Under the pieces are notes generated by a model. That model made no database searches. It was not told where the DNA came from and saw nothing but the letters and a program-made list of their open reading frames with translations. Of a DNA stretch of 9,504 bases, positions 1 through 6,874 are shown piece by piece. This DNA is from Flavobacteriales bacterium (GTDB taxonomy: Bacteria > Bacteroidota > Bacteroidia > Flavobacteriales > BACL11), in contig JABGXK010000284.1 of NCBI GenBank assembly GCA_018675825.1, positions 1 through 9,504 on the forward strand, read 5' to 3'. Positions within the stretch are counted from its first letter, which is position 1. Every line of letters begins with the position of its first letter. The translations under genes were made by a program, and so were the position numbers.

Positions 1-711
1 AAGAAAGGAGAATCTGTAAGAGCAGTTATAAAAGAGGTTAATATTAAAAATAATAAAGCTAATATTATTTTATCTAGAATTTCTCCAGAATTTATTGAAC
101 GTTTATTTGAAATGGAAGTTCCTGAAGTTTTTGATGGTGTTATTACAATTAAAAATGTTGTAAGAATACCAGGAGAGCGAGCAAAAGTTTGCGTTGAATC
201 GTATGATGATAGGATTGATCCTGTTGGTGCTTGCGTAGGAATGAAAGGCTCTAGAATACACGGAATAGTTAGAGAGTTAAGAAATGAGAATATTGATGTT
301 GTTAATTTTACTGAAAATATTCAATTATTAATTACTAGAGCGTTAAGCCCTGCAAAGATTACTTCTGTGACTGTTAACGATGAAACTGGTAGAGCAAAAG
401 TGATTATGAATGCAGATCAAGTCTCATTAGCTATTGGTAGAGGAGGAAACAATATTGGATTAGCAGGAAGGTTAACTGGATATGAAATAGATGTTTTTAG
501 AGATGCAGAAAGTTTTGAAGATGATGTGGCTATTGATGAATTTGTTGATGAAATTGAAGGTTGGGTCTTAGATGCCTTAAAAGCTATTGGATGTGATAGT
601 GCGAAAAGTGTTTTAGCAATTGAAGCTGATGATTTAGTTACTAGAACTGACCTAGAAAAAGAAACTGTAGAAGAAGTTTTAAATATATTTAGATCAGAAT
701 TTGAAGATTAA
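1..711 (+). CDS. nusA: Transcription termination/antitermination factor NusA (C-terminal part, 5' end outside window)
   Basis: NusA binds RNA polymerase and nascent RNA and modulates pausing, termination and antitermination. The reading frame is open from base 1 with no start, so this is the last 236 residues of a protein that in Bacteroidota is usually about 410 long. The fragment opens in the tail of the S1 domain (SRISPEFIERLFEMEVPE, about residues 25-42). It continues through KH1, with GMKG at 80-83, and KH2, with GRGG at 146-149 inside a VSLAIGRGGNN stretch. An acidic helical C-terminus of about 75 residues follows. The acidic repeats of the E. coli protein are not obvious. An ATG at 112 lies inside the conserved FEMEVPE motif and is not a start. 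The stop is 15 bp before infB, the usual nusA-infB operon order. Identity is near certain; the missing part is simply outside the window. Confidence 0.97.
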   Translation, partial: KKGESVRAVIKEVNIKNNKANIILSRISPEFIERLFEMEVPEVFDGVITIKNVVRIPGERAKVCVESYDDRIDPVGACVGMKGSRIHGIVRELRNENIDVVNFTENIQLLITRALSPAKITSVTVNDETGRAKVIMNADQVSLAIGRGGNNIGLAGRLTGYEIDVFRDAESFEDDVAIDEFVDEIEGWVLDALKAIGCDSAKSVLAIEADDLVTRTDLEKETVEEVLNIFRSEFED

Positions 712-726
712 AAAATAAATTTATAT

Positions 727-3303
727 ATGTCTGAAAAAAAAAGTGTGAGATTAAGTAAATTAGTTAGAGAGTTTAATGTAAAAATTGATCGTGTACTAGA
801 CTTTCTTAGTAAAAAAGGTTTTAGTGGGTTAAATCCCAATTCAAAAATCTCTCATGATCTATACATGCAGTTACTTGAAGAATTTGATTCTTCAAAGGCA
901 GCTAAGATATCGGCACAGTTACTTGCAAAAGAACAAGAGCTTAAAAAAGCTGAAGAAATAATAAAACAAGAAGAAGAAGCCCAAGAGAAAGAGAAAGAGA
1001 AAGAGAAAGAGAAAAAGAAAGAGGAAGAGAAAGAGAAAGAGAAAGAGAAAGAGAAAACTAGTGCTATACAGTTTAAAAAAGATATAGTAGAGACTGATAA
1101 TAAAAAATCCGAGAATAAAATACAGGAATCTATTGTAAAAGATAATAAAAAATCTACTAAAGAGGTTACTAAAAGTATAATTGAATCTGATAATGATCAA
1201 ATTATTAAAGCCAAATTTACTAAAATTAAAGGATTAACATCTACTGGAGAAAAAATTGATTTATCTAAATTTGACAAACCTAAGGTTGCGGTACAAAATA
1301 TTTCAGATGATAAAAAGAAAAGAAAAAGAATTATAAAGAAAAAGGTAGATCCTAAGCAATTTAATAAAACAAAAAGAATTAAGCCTAAAACTGTAGATGT
1401 TTCTCCAGAGGAAACACAAAAGAGAGTTAGAGAAACCCTCGCTAAACTTCAGAGTAGTGGTAAAAAATCTTCTGTAAAAAATAGAAAAGGAAAAAGAGAT
1501 GCACATAAAGCTGTTTTAAGTCAAGAACTAGAAGAGCAGGTTCAGTCAAATCAGGTTATTAAAATTACTGAATTTGCTACAGCAAATGAACTGGCTGCTT
1601 TGATGAATATTAGTGTAACAGAAATTATCACTTCGTGCATGGGTTTAGGTATAATGATAAGCATGAATCAACGTTTAGATGCTGAAACTATAGAGATGTT
1701 AATTGAAGATTTTGGTCTTAAAGTTGAATTTGTAACAGCAGATATACAGGAAGATGTTGAAGAGGTTATTGATAAAGCAGATGATTTAGTATCACGAGCT
1801 CCAATAGTAACTATTATGGGACACGTTGATCATGGTAAGACATCTTTAATGGATTTTATTCGTAATAGTAATGTTATTGCTGGAGAATCTGGAGGTATAA
1901 CTCAGCATATTGGAGCTTATGAAGTAACATTGAAGGATGGTCAGCATATCTCATTTTTAGATACACCTGGACATGCTGCATTTACTGCTATGCGAGCTAG
2001 GGGAGCTAAAGTAACAGATATAGTTATAATAGTTGTAGCGGCTGATGATAAGGTAATGCCACAGACTAAAGAAGCTATTAGTCATGCTCAAGCTGCTGGC
2101 GTTCCTATTATTTTTGCAATTAATAAGATTGATTTATCATCTTCTGATCCAGAAAAGATTAAGGGTGAGCTTGCTGAAATAAATATGTTAGTTGAAGATT
2201 GGGGAGGCAAGTATCAATCACATGATATCTCCGCTAAGGAAGGCACAGGAGTTCAAGAATTATTAGAGAAAGTATTATTAGAGTCTGAAATGTTGGTATT
2301 AAAAGCAAATCCAAATAGAAATGCTCAAGGAACAGTAGTTGAGGCATCTCTTGACAAAGGTAAAGGTTTCCTGTCTACTATTTTAGTCCAAAAAGGAACT
2401 TTAAGAGTCGGTGATTATGTTATAGCAGGAAGATGTTCAGGAAAAGTTAAAGCATTACTGGATGAAAGAGGAAACAAAAGAGAATTAGCTGGACCTTCTT
2501 CACCTGTAGTTCTATTAGGTTTAGATGGGGCGCCAACTGCTGGAGACGAATTTTTTGTAATGAGTAGTGAACAAGAAGCAAAAAAGATTGCTGCTAAAAG
2601 AATGCAGTTAGAGAGAGAACAAAGTGTAAGAACACAAAAACACCTTACTTTAGATGAGATAGGAAGACGGATTGCACTAGGAGAATTTCAAGAGGTTAAT
2701 ATTATAGTAAAAGGTGATGTTGATGGCTCTATTGAAGCGCTTTCAGATTCTTTAGAAGGTTTATCTAATGAAGAGATAAAAGTTAATATTATTCAAAAGG
2801 CTGTTGGGCAAATTTCTGAATCTGATGTTATGCTTGCTGCTGCTTCACAAGCAATTATTATAGGTTTTCAAGTTAGGCCATCACTTCAAGCAAGAAAATT
2901 AGCAGAGAATGAGAAGATTGATATAAGACTTTATTCTATTATATATAAAGCTATTGAGGATCTAAAATTAGCAATGGAAGGAATGCTTTCTCCTGATCTT
3001 GAAGAAAAAATTATTTGTAATATAGAGGTTCGTGATATTTTTAAAATCTCTAAGGTTGGAACTATTGCTGGATGTATGGTTATTGACGGTAAATTATCAA
3101 GAAAAAATAAAGTAAGATTAATTAGAGATGGTGTTGTTGTTTACTCCGGGGATCTATCTTCTTTAAAGAGATTTAAAGAGGATGTTAATGAGGTAAGGAA
3201 AGGTTTTGAATGCGGAATGTCAATTGAAAACTTTAATGACATCAAAGTAGGAGATATTGTTGAAGGTTATGAGAATATTGAAGTAAAAAGAGAATTGATT
3301 TAA
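727..3303 (+). CDS. infB: Translation initiation factor IF-2
   Basis: IF-2 is the GTPase that places initiator fMet-tRNA on the 30S subunit and promotes 50S joining in the cytoplasm. The 858-residue protein is complete. It has an IF2_N helical module (about 3-50), a long charged linker (about 60-275) and a second IF2_N-like module (about 278-340, ITEFATANELAALMNIS). The G domain has G1 GHVDHGKT at 365-372, G2 GGITQHIG, G3 DTPGH at 412-416, G4 NKID at 466-469 and G5 SAK at 502-504. Domains II and III follow, then the C-terminal fMet-tRNA-binding domain with GFECG at 826-830. The linker holds an EK dipeptide tract (87-110) and a degenerate 15-residue duplication (124-153). No Shine-Dalgarno lies before the ATG; the upstream region is TAAATTTA then three bases. 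Two adjacent AUA codons (78-79) show use of the codon served by TilS. The stop overlaps the convergent SPOR gene's stop. Confidence 0.99.
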   Translation: MSEKKSVRLSKLVREFNVKIDRVLDFLSKKGFSGLNPNSKISHDLYMQLLEEFDSSKAAKISAQLLAKEQELKKAEEIIKQEEEAQEKEKEKEKEKKKEEEKEKEKEKEKTSAIQFKKDIVETDNKKSENKIQESIVKDNKKSTKEVTKSIIESDNDQIIKAKFTKIKGLTSTGEKIDLSKFDKPKVAVQNISDDKKKRKRIIKKKVDPKQFNKTKRIKPKTVDVSPEETQKRVRETLAKLQSSGKKSSVKNRKGKRDAHKAVLSQELEEQVQSNQVIKITEFATANELAALMNISVTEIITSCMGLGIMISMNQRLDAETIEMLIEDFGLKVEFVTADIQEDVEEVIDKADDLVSRAPIVTIMGHVDHGKTSLMDFIRNSNVIAGESGGITQHIGAYEVTLKDGQHISFLDTPGHAAFTAMRARGAKVTDIVIIVVAADDKVMPQTKEAISHAQAAGVPIIFAINKIDLSSSDPEKIKGELAEINMLVEDWGGKYQSHDISAKEGTGVQELLEKVLLESEMLVLKANPNRNAQGTVVEASLDKGKGFLSTILVQKGTLRVGDYVIAGRCSGKVKALLDERGNKRELAGPSSPVVLLGLDGAPTAGDEFFVMSSEQEAKKIAAKRMQLEREQSVRTQKHLTLDEIGRRIALGEFQEVNIIVKGDVDGSIEALSDSLEGLSNEEIKVNIIQKAVGQISESDVMLAAASQAIIIGFQVRPSLQARKLAENEKIDIRLYSIIYKAIEDLKLAMEGMLSPDLEEKIICNIEVRDIFKISKVGTIAGCMVIDGKLSRKNKVRLIRDGVVVYSGDLSSLKRFKEDVNEVRKGFECGMSIENFNDIKVGDIVEGYENIEVKRELI
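985..1056 (+). repeat. In-frame (gagaaa) hexamer microsatellite in infB
   Basis: Twelve consecutive hexamers, 72 bp. Five exact gagaaa units are followed by two variants (aagaaa, gaggaa), then five more exact gagaaa units. The tract is in frame and codes five EK pairs, KK, EE, then five EK pairs (IF-2 residues 87-110). Copy-number change by slippage would add or remove whole EK pairs without shifting the frame. The tract lies in the flexible linker between the N-terminal module and the G domain, where length is poorly constrained. Confidence 0.95.
1096..1185 (+). repeat. Degenerate tandem duplication of 45 bp (15 residues) in the IF-2 linker
   Basis: Two 45-bp units sit side by side at 1096-1140 and 1141-1185. 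Each begins with the identical 14 bases gataataaaaaatc. The products are DNKKSENKIQESIVK and DNKKSTKEVTKSIIE, with seven of fifteen residues identical plus I/V and V/I swaps near the end. A third partial DND follows at 1189. The first third is almost unchanged and the rest has diverged. Confidence 0.6.
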
Positions 3304-3707
3304 TTTTCTAATAAAGATCTATTAATATTTTTTTTGACTGGATATGCCTCAATATAATTTTTTCTAATATGGTTGTTTAGTTTCATTGCTTCTAGTTTTG
3401 TCCTAAAGTTACCTATACAAATCCTATAATATGGTGGATCGTATGTTAAATATGAAGGAATTTGAGGATATAATTTAATAAATTTAGCTCTAGTTTTATT
3501 TATTTCTTCTTTAGTACTCTTAAAAGCTAATTGTATCCTCCATCCTAAAATTCCATCTTTATTTCTTTGTATATTTTGGTGTTTATTAATAAGATTATCT
3601 ATGCCTGTTTCATATTTTATGTTGATCAGATCTCGAGAATTACTATCCCTTGATTGCGAAAAAAGTGCACAGGGTAGTATCAAGCAAAGTATTAATTTAA
3701 GTTTCAT
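3300..3707 (-). CDS. Secreted SPOR-domain protein (putative peptidoglycan binding)
   Basis: A small secreted protein of 135 residues, with ATG at 3707 reading left. Residues 1-18 form a signal peptide: Lys-rich start, LILCLILPCAL core and FSQ ending, a cleavage style common in Flavobacteriia. The Cys at 13 follows Pro, so a lipoprotein box is unlikely. After a short linker, residues about 52-127 match a SPOR domain: GWRIQLAF as first strand, PPYYRICIGNFRTKLEA (91-107) as the conserved second half, and a closing helix. SPOR domains bind denuded glycan strands at division sites, so the likely place is the periplasm. The partner and exact role are unknown. It converges on infB with the two stops overlapping and is divergent from pabB. 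A TAAATTTG motif lies 5 nt before the start. A SPOR gene beside infB on the opposite strand is, from memory, a recurring flavobacterial arrangement. Confidence 0.88.
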   Translation of the reverse strand: MKLKLILCLILPCALFSQSRDSNSRDLINIKYETGIDNLINKHQNIQRNKDGILGWRIQLAFKSTKEEINKTRAKFIKLYPQIPSYLTYDPPYYRICIGNFRTKLEAMKLNNHIRKNYIEAYPVKKNINRSLLEN

Positions 3708-3712
3708 TGCTT

Positions 3713-3720
3713 CAAATTTA
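3713..3720 (-). promoter_or_regulatory. Candidate -7 promoter element for the SPOR gene
   Basis: On the minus strand the octamer is TAAATTTG, an exact fit to the Bacteroidota -7 consensus TAnnTTTG. Five bases (aagca) separate it from the ATG. There is no TTG/TTTG -33 element at the expected distance of about 19-20 bp, so support is the -7 match and its place in the only available gap. If used, the transcript would start at or within a few bases of the start codon. Confidence 0.35.
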
Positions 3721-3745
3721 GTAAATTTATTGGTTAAGTATTTTA

Positions 3746-3753
3746 TATTTTTG
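3746..3753 (+). promoter_or_regulatory. Candidate -7 promoter element for the pabB operon
   Basis: The octamer TATTTTTG matches the Bacteroidota -7 consensus TAnnTTTG exactly. Four bases (cgca) separate it from the GTG start of pabB. The nearest TTG upstream (3730-3732) leaves a spacer of only 13 bp, too short for a normal -33 element. It is the best promoter candidate for the pabB-tilS-dsbD unit because the divergent gap is only 50 bp long. Confidence 0.35.
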
Positions 3754-3757
3754 CGCA

Positions 3758-5065
3758 GTGAGAAATAAGTTTTCCTATAAAATAGATGATTTTGATGAGT
3801 TAATTGCTAAATTAATTTATTATACCAAAGATTATAAGTTTTCTTGTCTGTTACATTCTAATATTTCTAATATGAACGTGCCAAAGAAATATTATCAATA
3901 TGATGCTATTTTTGCTTTTGATTCTATAAAATCTATAAAATCTAATAATGATTCGTTAAACAAACTACAATCTTTTCATAATAAAGAAAAAGACTGGTTA
4001 TTTGGTTATCTTTCTTACAATCTTAAAAATGAAATATATGATTTGAGCTCTAATAACATTAAGAATATTGAAGTTGATAATTTAACATTTTTCATTCCAA
4101 AGCATGTTTTTTTAATTAAAAACAACAATCTTTATATTGAGTCAATTTATAGTAAGGACATGATAAGCACTTTATATTCTGCAATTATGAAGCAAACAAT
4201 TTTGGAGTTGGCATCTAAAGAAATTAAACTAAAAAGAAGAGATAGTAAAAAATCTTATCTAGAGAAAATAGAAAGAATTAAAGAAAATATTCAAAGAGGA
4301 GATATTTACGAAATGAATTTTTGTCAAGAGTTTTATCAAAAAAATGCTATTGTATCACCTCAAAACTTATTTCTAAATCTTAATAAAATTACAAAATCAC
4401 CATTTGCTTCCTTTCTGATGATAGATAATATTAGTTTAATAGGATCTAGTCCTGAACGTTATTTACTAAAAGATAAAAATACTGTAATTTCTCAACCAAT
4501 TAAAGGAACAAGTAAAAGGTCCTTAAATGCTAAGGAAGATAATTTTTTAGTTAATAAATTAAAATTTAGCCCAAAAGATTTGTCAGAAAATATCATGATT
4601 GTAGATTTAGTTAGAAATGATTTATCTATCACTGCCTTAAATTCATCAGTTAATGTAGATAAATTATGTGGTGTTTACACTTTCAATAATGTACACCAAA
4701 TGATATCTACCGTATCTTCTAAAGTTAATACTAACACTTCTTTTACCGATATTATTAGAACATCTTTTCCTATGGGCTCAATGACAGGAGCACCAAAATT
4801 TCGTTCTATGAGTTTAATTGAGAAATATGAAACAACTAAAAGAGGTTTGTTTTCTGGCTCTGTTGGTTATGTTACCCCTTCTGGAGATTTTGATTTAAAT
4901 GTAGTTATAAGAAGTTTATTGTATGATGCTAAAAGCAAATACCTGTCAGTCTCTGTAGGTGGAGCTATTACTTGTCAATCAGATGCTGAAGAGGAATATG
5001 AAGAATGTTTAATAAAGGTAAAACCAATTTTTGAATCACTTAAATTTGTTTTAGATGAAAAGTAG
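3758..5065 (+). CDS. pabB: Aminodeoxychorismate synthase component I
   Basis: PabB converts chorismate plus ammonia (from the PabA glutaminase) to 4-amino-4-deoxychorismate, the first step to p-aminobenzoate and folate. At 435 residues it is full length. Chorismate-binding family motifs are present: RGDIYEMNFCQ (about 179-189), SSPERYL (230-236), IVDLVRND (281-288), GSMTGAPK (340-347) and LFSGSVGYVTPSGDFDLNVVIRS. The motif PIKGT (247-251) carries Lys249. That lysine is the diagnostic PabB nucleophile; anthranilate synthase TrpE has PIAGT, so this is PabB and not TrpE. The start is GTG at 3758. The frame is open only back to 3725, with no ATG or TTG, so GTG is the sensible choice. A 9-bp tandem pair (tctataaaa, 3923-3940) gives SIKSIKS. 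No pabA or pabC lies beside it. The stop overlaps tilS by 11 bp, implying coupling. Confidence 0.93.
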   Translation: MRNKFSYKIDDFDELIAKLIYYTKDYKFSCLLHSNISNMNVPKKYYQYDAIFAFDSIKSIKSNNDSLNKLQSFHNKEKDWLFGYLSYNLKNEIYDLSSNNIKNIEVDNLTFFIPKHVFLIKNNNLYIESIYSKDMISTLYSAIMKQTILELASKEIKLKRRDSKKSYLEKIERIKENIQRGDIYEMNFCQEFYQKNAIVSPQNLFLNLNKITKSPFASFLMIDNISLIGSSPERYLLKDKNTVISQPIKGTSKRSLNAKEDNFLVNKLKFSPKDLSENIMIVDLVRNDLSITALNSSVNVDKLCGVYTFNNVHQMISTVSSKVNTNTSFTDIIRTSFPMGSMTGAPKFRSMSLIEKYETTKRGLFSGSVGYVTPSGDFDLNVVIRSLLYDAKSKYLSVSVGGAITCQSDAEEEYEECLIKVKPIFESLKFVLDEK

Positions 5066-6365
5066 GTTTTTAAAATATATTACTAAACATAGTTTATTTG
5101 ATAAAAAATCAAAAATTTTATTAGCTTTAAGTGGAGGAATTGATAGTATTTGTCTAGCAGATTTATTAGTTACTCTTAATTATGATGTTGAGTTTGCACA
5201 TTGTAATTTTCAGCTTAGAGGTATAGAATCTAATCAAGATCAGCACTTTGTTAAATTACTATCAATTAAATATGAAGTCCCTTATCATACTATAGATTTT
5301 GATACTAAAGAATACGCTCTTCAGCATAAGGTTTCACATCAAATGGCAGCAAGGCAGCAAAGGTATGTTTGGTTTGAAAAAATTAGATCTAAGGTTTCTG
5401 CAGATTTTATTGCTATTGGACATAACTCTGATGATAACATTGAAACTTTTTTTATAAATATTATAAGGGGCTCAGGTATTAAGGGCTTGCTAGGAATTAA
5501 AAATAAAATCAATTTCATTGTTAGACCTTTAATGTTTTCTAGTAGAGATGATATCGTAAAATATGTTACTAATAATAATCTGAAGTATAGAGAAGATTCT
5601 AGTAACTCTTCAGATAAGTATTTACGTAATAACATTAGACATAATCTTATACCATTATTAAAAGAAATGAACCCGAGCATAGGTAAATCAATCTCTAAAG
5701 AACTCTCTATTCTTAATAATATTAATAGTGTTTATAAAGAAGCAATTCAAAAAATTTTAAATAAGATTATTATTAATGAAAATGATAGAATTATAATTTC
5801 TAAAGTAAAATTACTTTCTCTTTCACCTTTAGATGTATATATATATGAGATTTTTTCTCCTTATGGTTTTAGTGATTTAAAAAATATACGTAACACGATT
5901 ACTAAAGGCAGTGGCAAGCAGTTTTTTTCTCCAACACATAAACTGCTTCTTGATAGGGAATATATTTTCTTAAGCAAAATAATTGAAAAAGAAACAATAG
6001 AAATCTCCTTAGATTCAAGTGTAATTAGTATAGAAATTCCAATAAAGATGTGTTTCTGTGTAACTCATGAGGTTGATTATGATGATAATATTAATAATGC
6101 TTATTTAGATTTTGAAAAGTTACAATTTCCACTAACGATTAGAGCGTGGAAAAATGGTGATAAGTTTATCCCTTTGGGAATGATTTGTTACAAAAAATTA
6201 AGTGATTTTTTTATAGATATTAAGTTGAGTTTATTAGATAAAGGAAAGGTTTATTTACTTTGTTCAGGTAAAGAGATTGTTTGGGTTATTGGTTATAGAA
6301 TTGATGATCGCTATAAGGTCACATCTAAAACTAAAAAAATGTATATTGCAGAGCTTTTTGAATAA
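5055..6365 (+). CDS. tilS: tRNA(Ile)-lysidine synthase
   Basis: TilS uses ATP and lysine to turn C34 of tRNA-Ile2(CAU) into lysidine, changing its charging from Met to Ile and its reading from AUG to AUA. The 436-residue protein is complete. The N-terminal PP-loop ATPase domain has SGGIDS at 26-31, AHCNFQLRG, AARQQRYVWF (about 98-107) and HNSDDNIETFF at 123-133 (usual form HHxDDxxET). The RPL motif and the NNIRHNLIPLL segment follow. A middle domain of low conservation precedes the C-terminal TilS substrate-binding domain, with IRAWKNGDKFIPLG from 362 and KKLSDFFIDIKLS. The ATG overlaps the end of pabB by 11 bp, and the octamer TAAATTTG ends 6 nt upstream. An essential gene in this setting, since AUA codons are common in the neighbouring genes. 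Confidence 0.97.
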   Translation: MKSRFLKYITKHSLFDKKSKILLALSGGIDSICLADLLVTLNYDVEFAHCNFQLRGIESNQDQHFVKLLSIKYEVPYHTIDFDTKEYALQHKVSHQMAARQQRYVWFEKIRSKVSADFIAIGHNSDDNIETFFINIIRGSGIKGLLGIKNKINFIVRPLMFSSRDDIVKYVTNNNLKYREDSSNSSDKYLRNNIRHNLIPLLKEMNPSIGKSISKELSILNNINSVYKEAIQKILNKIIINENDRIIISKVKLLSLSPLDVYIYEIFSPYGFSDLKNIRNTITKGSGKQFFSPTHKLLLDREYIFLSKIIEKETIEISLDSSVISIEIPIKMCFCVTHEVDYDDNINNAYLDFEKLQFPLTIRAWKNGDKFIPLGMICYKKLSDFFIDIKLSLLDKGKVYLLCSGKEIVWVIGYRIDDRYKVTSKTKKMYIAELFE

Positions 6366-6373
6366 TTAAAATT

Positions 6374-6874
6374 ATGTCATCATATAATTTTTCCGAGAAT
6401 CAATATTTGGGTTTAAATAGAATGTCACTCACAAGAAGGATGTTTTTAGCAATTTTCTGTTTTTTAGTATATTATTATCAATCATTACATCAAACAGAAG
6501 GAGTTATTAATAAGGGCGATATGTTTTTTGTTATTGGTCTTGTTATAATGGTTTTTTCAATTGTACTTTTATTCATCCTTCATTTTAAGACTAAAATTGA
6601 AAATACCAGTATTATCCTTGATGGATTATGGACTTCTAGGAAAGTTAAGATTGATCTTTCTTCTATAGTTTCTTGTAATGAGGTTAATTATAGTAAATAT
6701 TTTTTAAATAGATCCGTTTATAATCTACATAGAAAAGGGACAATACGATTTTACACCAGAGGCAATGAAGCTGTTTCTTTAGAGGATAAGGATGGTTTAA
6801 TCTATTTAATTGGAAGCCAAAAGGCCTCAGAGCTTAATAGAGTTATTAATGAATATATAAAAGAAAATTCATGA
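6374..6874 (+). CDS. Uncharacterised two-helix membrane protein, possible PH-like domain
   Basis: I do not recognise a named family. The 166-residue product has a short polar N-terminus (YLGLNRMSLTRR), two hydrophobic helices (about 22-37 and 50-71) joined by a short loop, and a soluble C-terminal part of about 95 residues. That part looks rich in beta strands: ENTSIILDGLW, SRKVKIDLSSIVS, KGTIRFYTRGNEAVSL, GLIYLIGSQKASELNRVINEYI. A strand-rich block ending in one helix after two membrane helices resembles bacterial PH-like (bPH) membrane proteins, but this is inference from pattern only. By the positive-inside rule (KTK after helix 2, RR before helix 1) both ends are probably cytoplasmic. It starts 8 bp after tilS, and its TGA overlaps the dsbD ATG as ATGA, so it is translated within the operon. 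A later ATG (M17, 6422) is a possible alternative start. Confidence 0.8.
   Translation: MSSYNFSENQYLGLNRMSLTRRMFLAIFCFLVYYYQSLHQTEGVINKGDMFFVIGLVIMVFSIVLLFILHFKTKIENTSIILDGLWTSRKVKIDLSSIVSCNEVNYSKYFLNRSVYNLHRKGTIRFYTRGNEAVSLEDKDGLIYLIGSQKASELNRVINEYIKENS

Noticed and set aside
919..1200. A long minus-strand frame opposite the IF-2 linker, giving a Phe/Leu-rich product
   Set aside because: It is the complement of the (gagaaa) tract and the Lys-rich codons around it. The apparent membrane-like sequence is an artefact of poly-purine coding on the other strand.
1303..1506. Minus-strand frame of 67 codons inside infB
   Set aside because: It lies opposite the Lys-rich IF-2 linker, has no recognisable domain, and its Phe/Ser/Leu content is what antisense Lys/Arg codons give.
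3309..3335. Possible infB terminator: 5-bp stem TAATA/TATTA, 6-base loop, then T8 at 3328-3335
   Set aside because: The stem is short, all A/T and separated from the T run by three bases. The T run is also explained as Lys codons of the minus-strand SPOR gene. Too weak to annotate, though some 3' end must fall in this area.
3758..5065. Annotation as anthranilate synthase component I (TrpE)
   Set aside because: The PIKGT motif with Lys249 in place of TrpE's PIAGT is the diagnostic PabB residue, and no trp genes lie nearby.
5339..5680. Minus-strand frame of 113 codons inside tilS
   Set aside because: It lies opposite the conserved PP-loop domain of TilS, has no recognisable family features and no separate promoter-like gap.
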